A stretch of 64,000 bases of DNA from Arenimonas composti TR7-09 = DSM 18010 (lineage in GTDB: Bacteria; Pseudomonadota; Gammaproteobacteria; Xanthomonadales; Xanthomonadaceae), in contig NZ_AUFF01000001.1 in assembly GCF_000426365.1 (NCBI RefSeq), positions 434,001 through 498,000 on the forward strand, given 5' to 3'. The translations under genes were made by a program, and so were the position numbers. Below are positions 53,825-62,840 of the stretch, piece after piece (position 1 is the stretch's first letter; each line of letters begins with the position of its first letter). The notes beneath the pieces are model-generated. The model saw nothing but the letters and a program-made list of their open reading frames with translations, was not told where the DNA came from and did not search any database.

Positions 53825-54807
53825 GCCGATACCGCCCCGGCTGGGGCGCCCTGCCGATGAGGGAGCGTTGCCGCCTCATCGTCGGGCTGGCGCGCGAGCT
53901 CGCCGATGACCCGCCCCTGTGCTTTCTGGACTGGGGCGTGATCGGGGTCGCGGCCGGTTGGCGGGAACACGAGCGCGAGGGCCGCGTGAGCCGGGGCCGC
54001 GCGCCGGTCCTAGCCCTGATGGTCCGGCGCAAGCGGCCGATGGCGTCCATCGCCGCAGCGCGCCGCATTCCCCCGTGCTGGCCGGTCACGCTGGGGCAGG
54101 GCAGGTCGCGGCGGCGCTATCAGGTCCCGATCGATGTCTGCCGGCTTCCGAGGGCCTCAGCACACGGGCCGCGGGTGGCGCTTTCCAACGGCAGCGGCCG
54201 GGAAGGGGCGGCCTGCGTGGTGCTCGAGGACGACGTCGACTGGCGGTGGCTGCTGAGCTGCCATCACGTGATCGGCGATTCCAGCGTCGATCCCGGGCTC
54301 GTCCCCAGGGCCTCGCTGGGCATCACGCTTCGTGGACGCAACGGCCTTCACCGGCTCGACCCGCTGCGCCGCTTCGGCCTGCTGCGTGCCGGCAGGCGCA
54401 AGTGCGTCGACGCCGCGCTCGCCCGAATCGACCCCGCCGACCCGGTTGGGCCAGCCGACTGGAGCCGTTACCCCCATGCGGTGGCGGACACCGATGCGCA
54501 CTGGAAAGACGAGGCGCGGATGCTCAGCCCGCGCGGGCCGATCAGGCTGCGCTTCGTTCGCCACCATCACGACCTGACCGTCCATTACCTGTCGGGCGCA
54601 AGCGCCGGGATACGCGAGCTGTTCGAGTTCCATGCGGTCGATGCCGTGCCGCAGGGCGGTGACAGCGGCTCGGCGGTGCTCGATGGCGAAGGGCGCTGGC
54701 TCGGCATGCACATCGCCGGCGACAGCCGCGCCAGCTTCGTATTGCCGGCGTATGTCCTGCTGGACCCCAACGCGCTGCAAGCGCGCTATTACCTGTCGAC
54801 CTCCTGA
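53821..54807 (+). CDS. Trypsin-like serine protease without export signal
   Basis: This 328-residue protein has a trypsin-fold C-terminal domain with the triad His in WLLSCHHVIGD, Asp in CVDAALARIDP and Ser in QGGDSGSAVLDG. The N-terminal 100 residues (RERCRLIVGLARELADDPPL) are unrecognised. No signal peptide or membrane segment is seen, so it appears cytosolic, unlike most secreted trypsin homologues. Together with its overlap with the lipoprotein gene, this suggests a role in a multi-component effector or defence module. The ATG at 53821 is fixed by the overlap. Confidence 0.82.
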   Translation: MSRYRPGWGALPMRERCRLIVGLARELADDPPLCFLDWGVIGVAAGWREHEREGRVSRGRAPVLALMVRRKRPMASIAAARRIPPCWPVTLGQGRSRRRYQVPIDVCRLPRASAHGPRVALSNGSGREGAACVVLEDDVDWRWLLSCHHVIGDSSVDPGLVPRASLGITLRGRNGLHRLDPLRRFGLLRAGRRKCVDAALARIDPADPVGPADWSRYPHAVADTDAHWKDEARMLSPRGPIRLRFVRHHHDLTVHYLSGASAGIRELFEFHAVDAVPQGGDSGSAVLDGEGRWLGMHIAGDSRASFVLPAYVLLDPNALQARYYLSTS

Positions 54808-54817
54808 GGAGAGAGCC

Positions 54818-55573
54818 ATGAACTACCCCGGCCGCGTCATCCGCAAGGGCGAAACCGACACCACGATCATGCGCGCGATCCGCGCCCGCCTGCGCGAGCT
54901 GCAGTTCACGCTCGCCGCCACCGGCGCCTTCGACGACGCGGTGCTGTCGGCGGTGAAGAACTTCCAGTCCCGCAACGTCGACAGCGCCGGCCGCGTGCTC
55001 GTCTCCGACGGCAAGATCGGACCGCTGACCTGGGCGGCGCTGTTCGCCGATCCGGTGCCGGTGGTGCGCGCAGTGCAGGGCGCGCTGCCCAGCGAGGCGC
55101 TGGCCATCGCCCGCACGCAGCTCGGCGTGCGCGAGATCCCGGTCAATTCCAACCGCGGCGCCGACGTCGAGAAATACCTGGCCTCGGTCGGCCTCGGCGG
55201 CGGTTACGCCTGGTGCGCGGCCTTCGTCTACTGGTGCCTGTCCGAAGCCGCGAAGGCCACCGGCCAGCCCAATCCCTGCCTGAAGACCGGCGGCGTGCTC
55301 AAGCAATGGCAGCACGCGAAGAACCAGCGCCTCGAGACCGTCTCCGCCACCGCCGCCCGCAACGACCCCGGCCTGCTGCGCCCCGGCATGGTGTTCGTGA
55401 TCGACCACGGCCGCGGCCTGGGCCACACCGGGTTCATCAGCCGGGTGCAGGGCGGGTTGTTCGAAACCATCGAGGGGAACACCGATGGCTCGAAGACGCG
55501 GGAAGGGGGTGGGGTTTATGTGTTGCAGAGGAAGGTCGGGGAGATCAATGCGGGCTACATCGCCTACGGATAG
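54818..55573 (+). CDS. Peptidoglycan-binding and CHAP-like amidase/peptidase
   Basis: This 251-residue protein combines an N-terminal peptidoglycan-binding domain (ARLRELQFTLAATGAFDDAV, KNFQSRN, DGKIGPLTWAAL) with a C-terminal cysteine-hydrolase domain. The probable active Cys is in GGYAWCAAFVYW and the His in LGHTGFISR; the latter domain is of the NlpC/CHAP class. No signal peptide is visible. It follows the protease gene by ten bases with GAGAG upstream, completing a four-gene operon. It could degrade host or target cell wall; export route is unclear. Confidence 0.85.
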   Translation: MNYPGRVIRKGETDTTIMRAIRARLRELQFTLAATGAFDDAVLSAVKNFQSRNVDSAGRVLVSDGKIGPLTWAALFADPVPVVRAVQGALPSEALAIARTQLGVREIPVNSNRGADVEKYLASVGLGGGYAWCAAFVYWCLSEAAKATGQPNPCLKTGGVLKQWQHAKNQRLETVSATAARNDPGLLRPGMVFVIDHGRGLGHTGFISRVQGGLFETIEGNTDGSKTREGGGVYVLQRKVGEINAGYIAYG

Positions 55574-55657
55574 CGCCGTGGCGGGCGGCGGGACTTTCAC
55601 GGCCCGCAACGCAGGCGCCCGGCATGGTTGCAGCACATTCCCACGAGCTCGCAACCG

Positions 55658-56464
55658 ATGAAGAACGTCGACCTTCACATCGAAGACAGCCGCGGCGAGG
55701 GCCGCCCCATCGTCCTGATCCACGGCTGGCCACTCTCCGCCGCCGCCTGGGCGCCGCAGATCGAGGCGCTGCAGGAGGCCGGCTTCCGCACCATCGCCTA
55801 CGACCGCCGCGGCTTCGGCCACTCGGCGAAGCCGGCCTCGGGCTACGACTACGACACCTTCGCTGCCGATCTCGCCGGGATCCTCGACGAGCGCGACCTG
55901 CGCGACGTCACCCTGGTCGGTTTCTCGATGGGCGGCGGCGAGGTCGCGCGCTACGTGCGCGACCACGGCCAGGCGCGGCTGCATTCGCTGGTGTTCGCCG
56001 CGGCGGTCACGCCCTTCCTGCTGAAGGGCCCGGACAACCCCGACGGCCCGTTGACGCCGGAGGCGGCGCAGGAGAAAGCCGACAAGTACGCCGCCGGCCG
56101 CCACGCGTATTACGACGAGTTCACCCGCAAGTTCTTCTCGGCCAATGACCGGCTGATGGTCAGCGAGGCAGAGCGCGAGGACGCGCTGCGGATCTGCGAG
56201 CAGGCCGACCCGGCGGCCGCCGCGGCCTGCATGGACGCCTTCGCCACCACCGATTTCCGCCCGGACCTGGCCATGATCACGGTGCCGACACTGGTGATCC
56301 ACGGCGACGCCGACGCGATCCTGCCGCTCGAGAAGACCGGTGCGCGCACGCACGCGGCGGTGAAGGGCAGCGAACTGGTGGTGATCCCCGATGGTCCGCA
56401 TGGCCTCAACACCAGCCACACCGAGCAGTTCAACCAGGCGCTGATCGACTTCCTGCAGCGCTGA
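55658..56464 (+). CDS. Alpha/beta hydrolase (non-haem peroxidase/esterase-like)
   Basis: This 268-residue hydrolase begins MKNVDLHIEDSRGEGRPIVL. Its catalytic elbow is VGFSMGGGEVARYV, with the oxyanion region LIHGWPLSAAAW and RRGFGHS, the Asp near IHGDADAILPLE and the His in GPHGLNTSH. The layout matches the arylesterase/cofactor-free haloperoxidase group. The substrate is unknown. The ATG at 55658 follows a longer in-frame ATG (55628) that lacks a ribosome site. A palindromic repeat lies just after the gene. Confidence 0.88.
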   Translation: MKNVDLHIEDSRGEGRPIVLIHGWPLSAAAWAPQIEALQEAGFRTIAYDRRGFGHSAKPASGYDYDTFAADLAGILDERDLRDVTLVGFSMGGGEVARYVRDHGQARLHSLVFAAAVTPFLLKGPDNPDGPLTPEAAQEKADKYAAGRHAYYDEFTRKFFSANDRLMVSEAEREDALRICEQADPAAAAACMDAFATTDFRPDLAMITVPTLVIHGDADAILPLEKTGARTHAAVKGSELVVIPDGPHGLNTSHTEQFNQALIDFLQR

Positions 56465-56486
56465 ACCACCACCCTCTATCACCACT

Positions 56487-56551
56487 GTGGGAGCGCCTTC
56501 AGGCGCGATGCCTTCTTCAGTTCGAAGCATCGCGCCTGAAGGCGCTCCTAC
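56487..56551. repeat. REP-like inverted repeat, GTAGGAGC family
   Basis: Arms at 56487-56511 (GTGGGAGCGCCTTCAGGCGC...) and 56527-56551 are complementary apart from one base near the outer end. It sits between convergent genes, 23 bases after the hydrolase stop. Confidence 0.9.
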
Positions 56552-56600
56552 AGAGGCTCGTCCGCGACGGCGGCGCCGACCAGGTAAGCGCAACCCGCCC

Positions 56601-57902
56601 TCAGCCCTTGTCCTGCACTCCCCGCGGGTAACGGCTGCGGCCGCCTTCGGAGAAGCGCACTTCCAGCGCCACGACCTGGCCGCCTTCGCGTTCGAAGGCC
56701 ACGCGCCGCAGCGGGTTCTCGACATCGAAGAACACGCCGTTGCCGAGCGCACGCAGGGTGCGCGCCGGGCGGCGGCGGTCGTACATCATCAGGTTGCCGT
56801 TCTCGAGCGCGACGCGGATCTGGCCGTATTCGCCGACATAGGCGGCGAGCTCGCCGGCGCCGGTGCTTTCGCGCGGCGCCTTCAGCGCTTCCAGCACCCA
56901 GCGGTAGCCCATCGGGGTGTCGGCGCCGCGGCGGCTCACATAGGCCTCGAGCGCATGCACCTGCGCCACCTGCAGCGCATCGCGGGCCGGCACCTCGATC
57001 GCCGGGATCACGCCGTCGCCTTCCCAGTTGCTGCCGGTGACCGGATTGATTGGGCTGCCGGTGGAGACGAACACGCTGAAGCCTTCGCCGGCGTCGAAGG
57101 GGCGGCCGGGGTTGGCGGCGCCGACGCTGCGCTCGCCGACGACGGTGGCGCGGCCGGCATTGGCGACGGTGTAGGCGAAGGCCTCGGCGGCCGAACCGGT
57201 GCGCCCGCTGGTGAGCACGTACAGCGGCACGTCCAGGCGCGGCGCCGGGTGCCAGACCTCCGGCGCTTCCGACAGCCGCCGCTCGCGCATCACGAAGGTG
57301 TTGAAGATGTCGCTGCCGGGTCTGGTGAAGGCGCTGGACAGGTAGCCGACCATCGCCGGCGAGCCGCCGCCGTTGTCGCGCAGGTCGATCACCACCGCGT
57401 CGGTCCACTGCACGAAGGTCAGCGCCGCGTCGATCGCGGCGCGGGCCGGATCGTTCGGGTCCTCGAAATCGATGTGGGCGAACTCGCCCATGTCCAGGTA
57501 GCCGATGTTGCCGGGCAGCACCTGGGCCGAGCGCAGCCCATGCCAGAACGCCTCCTCGTCCTCGTCCTCGCCCGGCGGCGGGCCCGGCGGCGGACCGGCA
57601 CCGGGCGGCGGCGGCAGGGCGGGGCCGGAACCCGGCGGCGCCCAACGCACGTGGAAGTGGCGGTCGAGCGGCTGCAGGCGGGCGGTCAGCGCGGTCGCCA
57701 GGTCGACCGCGGCGGTGTGGGCGTCGTAGCGGCCGGCGGCGGCTTCGTTGCGCAGCGTGGCGGCGATTTCGGCGCCGCGTTCGGCATTCCAGTAGTAATC
57801 CTCGATCTGGATGGCGACGGCGTCGACGGTTTCGCGCGGCGGGCGGGCGCCGGCGACGGCGGTGAACATCAGCAGCAACAGCAGCAGGGCGATGCGGGTC
57901 AT
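56601..57902 (-). CDS. S41 family peptidase
   Basis: This 433-residue exported protein has a signal peptide (MTRIALLLLLLMFTAVAGA) and then a helical N-terminal domain. A Pro/Gly-rich loop with acidic run (GPPPGPPPGEDEDEEAFWHG) precedes the S41 core: DAVVIDLRDNGGGSPAMVGY and LTSGRTGSAAEAFAYTVANA with the nucleophilic Ser. It resembles the interphotoreceptor-retinoid/tail-specific protease branch lacking a PDZ domain. It is probably periplasmic. The C-terminal 100 residues form an additional beta-rich domain. It is transcribed away from the small STAS-like gene. Confidence 0.87.
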   Translation of the reverse strand: MTRIALLLLLLMFTAVAGARPPRETVDAVAIQIEDYYWNAERGAEIAATLRNEAAAGRYDAHTAAVDLATALTARLQPLDRHFHVRWAPPGSGPALPPPPGAGPPPGPPPGEDEDEEAFWHGLRSAQVLPGNIGYLDMGEFAHIDFEDPNDPARAAIDAALTFVQWTDAVVIDLRDNGGGSPAMVGYLSSAFTRPGSDIFNTFVMRERRLSEAPEVWHPAPRLDVPLYVLTSGRTGSAAEAFAYTVANAGRATVVGERSVGAANPGRPFDAGEGFSVFVSTGSPINPVTGSNWEGDGVIPAIEVPARDALQVAQVHALEAYVSRRGADTPMGYRWVLEALKAPRESTGAGELAAYVGEYGQIRVALENGNLMMYDRRRPARTLRALGNGVFFDVENPLRRVAFEREGGQVVALEVRFSEGGRSRYPRGVQDKG

Positions 57903-58026
57903 CGAGGGACTCCGGGTGGCATTCGCCGGGGAGATGCGCCGGGCGGGAAAAGCGTCGCAGCGGCGGCGAGCGGCGTCCCGGGGCCGCAGCGGACACCGGC
58001 AATCGGGGGTCCGCTATGCTGGGCGC

Positions 58027-58404
58027 ATGCTCGCCCCGACCCCGCCGGACCCCGGCCTCCGCGAATTCCACCTGCACGGCGAACGCAGCCTCGGCGCCGC
58101 GATCGACGCGGTCGACACCTTCCTGCGCACGGCCGTCGCCGACGGTGTGCGCGGCGTGCTGGTCGACGTGCGCGGCCTCGGCGGCTTCGCGCCACCGGAC
58201 CTGGCCGCGCGCGCTGCGATGGTGCGCCGTTTCGCGGCCATCTGCGGCGGCCGCCTGCACCTGGCGATGCTGTGCCCGCCGCACTACCTCGACGAAGAGC
58301 GCTTCGGCGTCGTGATGGCGCGCGGGCTCGGGCTCGAGGGCGCGGCGTTCGAGGACGAGGCCGAGGCGCGGGCGTGGCTGGCGCAATCGGCGGGCACGCG
58401 CTGA
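58027..58404 (+). CDS. STAS/SpoIIAA-like small protein
   Basis: This 125-residue protein begins MLAPTPPDPGLREFHLHGER. It has a beta strand and helix pattern with VRGVLVDVRGLGGFAPPDLA and RRFAAICGGRLHLAMLCPPH, typical of SpoIIAA-like STAS folds. No phosphorylatable Ser in the standard place is obvious. The function may be lipid-binding or anti-anti-sigma-like. The ATG at 58027 avoids the Arg-rich extension upstream. It precedes a repeat-like GGGGTACGTCCCC stretch and the MBL-like gene. Confidence 0.65.
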   Translation: MLAPTPPDPGLREFHLHGERSLGAAIDAVDTFLRTAVADGVRGVLVDVRGLGGFAPPDLAARAAMVRRFAAICGGRLHLAMLCPPHYLDEERFGVVMARGLGLEGAAFEDEAEARAWLAQSAGTR

Positions 58405-58499
58405 ACTCGCACGACGACCACCCCGCCTTCGCATTCCGCTGAGTTCAATGGGGTCCGTCCCCGTAGGACGGGGTACGTCCCCGTAGGAAAAGGCTGACG

Positions 58500-59261
58500 A
58501 TGCGATTACTCGCCGAGGGCTTCTGGAACCTGCGCGGCCACCACCGCCTCGCCGGACTGCTCGACATCGGCACCCAGATGTCGGTCGCGCGGCGCCCGAA
58601 CGGCAAGCTCGTGCTGATCGACGGCATCGACCTCGACGACGCCCAGCGCGCGGCGCTGCTGGCCGCGACCGACGACGGCGAGCTCGTCGAGGCGATCATC
58701 CACGTGCATCCCTTCCACACCCTGCACGTGGCGGCGCTGCACGCGCTGTTCCCGCGGGCGACGCTGTACGGCACCGGCCGCCACCAGACGCGCTTCCCGA
58801 CGCTGCCCTGGGTCGGCCGCCCGCTGGAGGCCTGGGGCGCGCGGCATGCGCTCGCCGACACCTTCGAGCTGTCGGTGCCGGCCGGCGTCGATTTCGTCTG
58901 CCTCGACGAGCGCGTGCACGTCGGCTCGGTGCTGCTGCGCCACCGCGCCACCGGCATCGTCCACGTCGACGACACCCTGAACGTGCTCGCCGCGCCCGGC
59001 CCGTTCGGCAGCCTGCTGCCGCAGTCCGGCCTGCGCATGCACCCGATGCTCGGCAAGGCGCTGCTGCCGGAAGCCGGCGCCGCCGACGCCTACACCGGCT
59101 GGGCCCGCGACCTCGCCCGGCGCTGGGACGGCGCGCCCTTCGTCTGCGCGGCGCATTCGGCGGTGCGCGAACTGGCGCCCGGTGCGTTCCGTGCGGAAGT
59201 CGAGGCGGCGCTGGCGAAGGTGGAGCGGACGCTGGACGCGCATCGCAGGCGCTACGGCTGA
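58500..59261 (+). CDS. Metallo-beta-lactamase-like (DUF4336-type) protein
   Basis: This 253-residue protein begins MRLLAEGFWNLRGHHRLAGL. An MBL-like core includes LVLIDGIDLDDAQRAAL, then IIHVHPFHTLHVAALHALFP in place of the usual HxHxDH, and IVHVDDTLNVLA. The metal-binding pattern is degenerate, so metal hydrolase activity is uncertain. It is similar in style to DUF4336 proteins. It precedes the DUF4124-like gene by 31 bases on the same strand. Confidence 0.65.
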   Translation: MRLLAEGFWNLRGHHRLAGLLDIGTQMSVARRPNGKLVLIDGIDLDDAQRAALLAATDDGELVEAIIHVHPFHTLHVAALHALFPRATLYGTGRHQTRFPTLPWVGRPLEAWGARHALADTFELSVPAGVDFVCLDERVHVGSVLLRHRATGIVHVDDTLNVLAAPGPFGSLLPQSGLRMHPMLGKALLPEAGAADAYTGWARDLARRWDGAPFVCAAHSAVRELAPGAFRAEVEAALAKVERTLDAHRRRYG

Positions 59262-59292
59262 CGCGATTCCTGCGCGCTGCTAAGTTGCGCGC

Positions 59293-59910
59293 ATGGGGGA
59301 ACAACAGGAAGACAATCTGCTGCGGTTCCGGCGGCCGCCGCCGCGGCGTGTGCCCGAGAAGCGCAACGGCTTCGGTCGCAACCTGCTGATCGCCACGTTC
59401 TTCTGCGGAACCTTCGTCGTGCTCGCCTTCGGTGTGCGCGAGATCAACCGACGCGCGCTGCAGGCGGTCGGGGAGGGCGGCGCCGCGACGGCGGCTCCGA
59501 CGCCGGCAGCCGCGCCCTCGGCAGCGTCGGCGCCTCCTGCGCCACCCCCATCGACGCGTGCTGCGCCAGCGCCGGCGCCGCGCACCCTGTACAAGTGCCG
59601 CGCGCCTTCCGGCGACCTGACCTTCATCGACCGGCCCTGTCCTGCCGGCCACGAAGTGGTCTGGATGCGGCCCTATGCACCGGAAGCAGGGTCCGCCCCC
59701 CGGGGTTCGCCGCGTCCGCGCTCCGGTGACCGCGGAAGCCCGGTGTATTCCGCGCCTGCACCGGCACGGGCGCCGGATCGTGGGCCGACGAGCGCGCGCT
59801 GCCGCGCCGCGAAGCAGTACGAGGCGGACTATCGCGAGCGCCGCGGCCTGCGCATCACCCACGCCGAGCTCCGGCGGCTGACGGATCACGTCTACGAGGC
59901 CTGCAAGTGA
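59293..59910 (+). CDS. Single-TM protein with DUF4124-like domain
   Basis: This 205-residue protein has a cytoplasmic N-terminus and one membrane helix (NLLIATFFCGTFVVLAFGV). A low-complexity Ala/Pro stretch follows, then a short Cys-containing domain YKCRAPSGDLTFIDRPCPAG typical of DUF4124-like periplasmic segments. The C-terminus (CRAAKQYEADYRERRGLRIT) has a second conserved Cys pair. Function is unknown. Its stop overlaps the GTG of the following monooxygenase (GTGA). Confidence 0.7.
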   Translation: MGEQQEDNLLRFRRPPPRRVPEKRNGFGRNLLIATFFCGTFVVLAFGVREINRRALQAVGEGGAATAAPTPAAAPSAASAPPAPPPSTRAAPAPAPRTLYKCRAPSGDLTFIDRPCPAGHEVVWMRPYAPEAGSAPRGSPRPRSGDRGSPVYSAPAPARAPDRGPTSARCRAAKQYEADYRERRGLRITHAELRRLTDHVYEACK

Positions 59911-61211
59911 GCCCGCCGCTACGCATCGCCATCATCGGCTACGGCAGCGGCGGCCAGGCCGCGGCGCTGATGCTGTCGCGCGACGGCCACGCGGTCAGCG
60001 TCTTCGAGCGGGCGCCGGCGCCGGGTCCGGTCGGCGCGGGTTTCCTGCTGCAGCCGGTCGGCCTGGCGGTGCTGTGGGAGCTCGGGCTGCTCGACGAGGT
60101 GCGCCGCTACGGTGCGCCGGTGGCACGGCTCTACGGCGAGACCCGGCGTGGCCGCGCGGTGATGGACATGCGTTACGCCGAGCTCGACGCCGGCCTGTGC
60201 GGCATGGGCCTGCAGCGCGGCGCCCTGTTCGAACTGCTCGATGCCGCCTGGCGCGACCGGCGGCGGCTGCATGCGGGGCGCGAGATCGTCTCGCTCGATG
60301 CCGAGGCCGGCACCTTCGTCGATGCGCAGGGCGAGGCCCACGGCGGCTACGACCTCGTCGTGGTCGCCGACGGCGCCGCCTCGAAGCTGCGCGCGCAGGT
60401 GGTGCCGGCGCGATTGAACCAGCCCTATCCCTGGGGTGCGTGGTGGTGCCTGGTCGATGCCGGTGGCTGGGAATTCGCCGACCAGTTGCAGCAGCGCTAC
60501 GTCGACGCCCGCAAGATGGCCGGCCTGCTGCCGGTCGGCGGCCGCCCCGGTGATCCGGCGCGCAAGCTGAGCTTCTTCTGGAGCGCGCCCTGCGCGGCGC
60601 TCGACGCCGGCATCGCCGATGCGGAGGCCTGGCGCGCCGAGGTGGCGGCGCTGTGGCCGGAAGCCGCCGAACGCCTGCGCGACGTCGCGGTGCCGGGCGA
60701 GCTCAAGGTCGCGCGCTACCGCGACGTCGTGCACCGGCAATGGTGCCGCGGCCGCACGCTGCTGCTCGGCGACGCCGCGCATGCGATGAGCCCGCAGCTG
60801 GGGCAGGGCGTGAACATGGCGCTGCTCGATGCGCGGGCGCTGGCCTCGGCCTTGCGGACCGCGCGCGCCGCCGGCGCCGACCTGCGCCGCGACCGCGACC
60901 GCGCTGCGACGCTCGCCACTTACGCGCGCGAACGCCGCCGCCACGTCGGCATCTACCATCTGTGGAGCCGCTGGCTGACGCCGCTGTTCCAGTCCGAACA
61001 CGACCGCGTCGCGTGGTGCCGTGACCGCCTGTTCCACCCGCTGTCGCGCCTGCCCGGCAGCCGCGGCCAGGCGTTGCGCGTGCTCACCGGCACCCGCCGC
61101 GGCTGGTTCGGCACGATGTCGGTGCCGCGCGGGCTCATCGAGGCGCTCGCGCAGCCGCTGGACCTCGCCGCGCACGCGCCACAACGGATCGGGGCCGATC
61201 AGCACGGCTAG
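59907..61211 (+). CDS. FAD-dependent monooxygenase
   Basis: This 434-residue flavoprotein has an N-terminal Rossmann motif IAIIGYGSGGQAAALMLSRD, the DG motif VVADGAASKLR and the C-terminal GD motif LLLGDAAHAMSPQLGQGVNM. This is the p-hydroxybenzoate-hydroxylase-like group A architecture. It hydroxylates an aromatic or similar substrate using NAD(P)H and O2; the substrate is unknown. It starts with GTG 59907, overlapping the upstream stop. Confidence 0.9.
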   Translation: MSPPLRIAIIGYGSGGQAAALMLSRDGHAVSVFERAPAPGPVGAGFLLQPVGLAVLWELGLLDEVRRYGAPVARLYGETRRGRAVMDMRYAELDAGLCGMGLQRGALFELLDAAWRDRRRLHAGREIVSLDAEAGTFVDAQGEAHGGYDLVVVADGAASKLRAQVVPARLNQPYPWGAWWCLVDAGGWEFADQLQQRYVDARKMAGLLPVGGRPGDPARKLSFFWSAPCAALDAGIADAEAWRAEVAALWPEAAERLRDVAVPGELKVARYRDVVHRQWCRGRTLLLGDAAHAMSPQLGQGVNMALLDARALASALRTARAAGADLRRDRDRAATLATYARERRRHVGIYHLWSRWLTPLFQSEHDRVAWCRDRLFHPLSRLPGSRGQALRVLTGTRRGWFGTMSVPRGLIEALAQPLDLAAHAPQRIGADQHG

Positions 61212-61267
61212 GCGCGCATGACCTTCGGGCTTGGCCGGCGCGCGTGGGGGCGGGGTATTGCTGGCGC

Positions 61268-62077
61268 ATGAAGGGTGTGCCGCGTTCTCCCGTGTGGGTG
61301 CTCGTCGCCGTCGGCCTGTGGGTCGCGGCGGCGGTGGCGTTCGTCCTGTCGCCTTGGTTCCCGCAGGCCAAGCTGGGCGGCGTGGCGGAGGCGAGCGGCG
61401 GCTGGTTGAGCGCGACCGTGCTGGCGGCGCTGGCGACGGCGGTGGTCGCCTACGCGCTGGTGTTCGGGCCGGGGCGGCAGCGCCCGGGCGATGTCGGCTG
61501 GCGCGGCGGGGCGCTGGTGCCGGCGCTGGCGGTGACGCTGGGGCTGTGGCTGGCGATGCAGTTCGCGCTATGGATCACGGCGGAAACCGGTGCCTCAGCG
61601 GCGCTGCATCCCGCATGGGCGGCGGGGGCGGCCGCCGCGCTGGCGCCGCTGCTGGCGCAGGTGGTCGCCACCGCGCTGTTCGAGGAAACCGTGTTCCGCG
61701 GCTGGCTGTGGCCGCAGCTGGCGCTGCGTCTGCGGGCGTGGCTGTCGCCCTGGCTGGCGGCGGGGTTGGCGATGGTGCTGTCGCAGGCGGTGTTCGCGCT
61801 GCTGCATCTGCCCGGACTGCTGCAGGCCGGCCTCGACGGCCAGGCGCTCGACGTCGCGCTGCTGATGCTCTTCCTGTCCGGGCTCGTGCTGGCGCTGGTC
61901 TATGCGGCGACCGGCAACCTCTTCATCGCCGTCGGCGCGCATGCCCTCGGCAATGCGCCGACGCCGTTGCTGGCCGGCGGCGAGCCGGGCATCGCGAACA
62001 ACGTGCTGCTGCTCGGGCTCGTGGGGGTGATGCTCCTCGGCGGTCTGCTGCGGTGGCGGCAGCGGCGCAGGGGCTGA
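61268..62077 (+). CDS. CPBP family intramembrane metalloprotease
   Basis: This 269-residue integral membrane protein has about seven to eight hydrophobic segments. The CPBP/Rce1-like active site appears as FEETVFRGWLWP (EExxxR), LLHLPGL and AVGAHALGN (HxxxN). Such proteins act as intramembrane endopeptidases or bacteriocin-immunity proteins. The ATG at 61268 (MKGVPRSP) is used instead of the upstream in-frame start. It lies 56 bases after the monooxygenase. Confidence 0.88.
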   Translation: MKGVPRSPVWVLVAVGLWVAAAVAFVLSPWFPQAKLGGVAEASGGWLSATVLAALATAVVAYALVFGPGRQRPGDVGWRGGALVPALAVTLGLWLAMQFALWITAETGASAALHPAWAAGAAAALAPLLAQVVATALFEETVFRGWLWPQLALRLRAWLSPWLAAGLAMVLSQAVFALLHLPGLLQAGLDGQALDVALLMLFLSGLVLALVYAATGNLFIAVGAHALGNAPTPLLAGGEPGIANNVLLLGLVGVMLLGGLLRWRQRRRG

Positions 62078-62147
62078 ACGAGGCAGCGTGTGCGCCGGGG
62101 GACGTACCCCTAGTATTCGCTGGCCCACCCTTCGGACACCGGCCGCC

Positions 62148-62840
62148 ATGCGCAAGTACCTGACCGCCTTCCTGTTCGCCGTGCTGCTTCCGGGCGCGGC
62201 CCTCGCCGCCGATCCGGCACCGCGCACGATCGTGCTGGTCCGCCACGGCCAGTACATCGCCGATCCGGCGATCGACGAGGCGATCGGGCCGCCGCTGTCG
62301 CCGCTCGGGCTGGCGCAGGCGCGGCTCGCGGGGGATGCGCTCGCCGGGCTCGGCGGGTTCGACGCGCTCTACGTCAGCCCGATGACGCGGGCGCGCGACA
62401 CCGCCGCATCGATCGGCACGGAGATCGGGCGCCAGGACTTCGCGGTCATCGATGACATCGCCGAGTGCACGCCACCGACGCGGCGCAGCGAGATCACGAA
62501 GGACGATGCGCCGGAGGATCTGGCGGCCTGCGCGGCGCGGCTGGACGCGGTGTTCGCGCGCCTGTTCGTGCCGGCGGAAGGACGGGCCGCGCGCGACATG
62601 GTGGTCTGCCACGGCAACGTGATCCGCTACCTGGTGACGCGGGCGCTCGGCGTCGACACGCAGGCGTGGCTGGAGATGTCGGTGCGGCACGCCAGCATCA
62701 CCGTGATCCGGGTCGAGGCCGACGGCCGCTTCAAGGTGATCGCCGTCGGCGACGCCGGGCACATCCCGCCGGGCCTGCACACCGGCGCCACCGGCGACCC
62801 CGAACGCACCCTCTCGAATAACGGTGTCAGAGACAGTTAA
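62148..62840 (+). CDS. Exported histidine phosphatase
   Basis: This 230-residue protein has a signal peptide (MRKYLTAFLFAVLLPGAALA). Its phosphoglycerate-mutase-like catalytic core shows VLVRHGQYIAD (nucleophilic His), YVSPMTRARDTA, the acid near EC and MVVCHGNVIRYLV (second His). It hydrolyses phosphomonoesters, perhaps phosphoproteins or sugars, in the periplasm. The last residues (NNGVRDS) and stop codon come from the left arm of the palindromic repeat at 62820-62865. Confidence 0.88.
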   Translation: MRKYLTAFLFAVLLPGAALAADPAPRTIVLVRHGQYIADPAIDEAIGPPLSPLGLAQARLAGDALAGLGGFDALYVSPMTRARDTAASIGTEIGRQDFAVIDDIAECTPPTRRSEITKDDAPEDLAACAARLDAVFARLFVPAEGRAARDMVVCHGNVIRYLVTRALGVDTQAWLEMSVRHASITVIRVEADGRFKVIAVGDAGHIPPGLHTGATGDPERTLSNNGVRDS

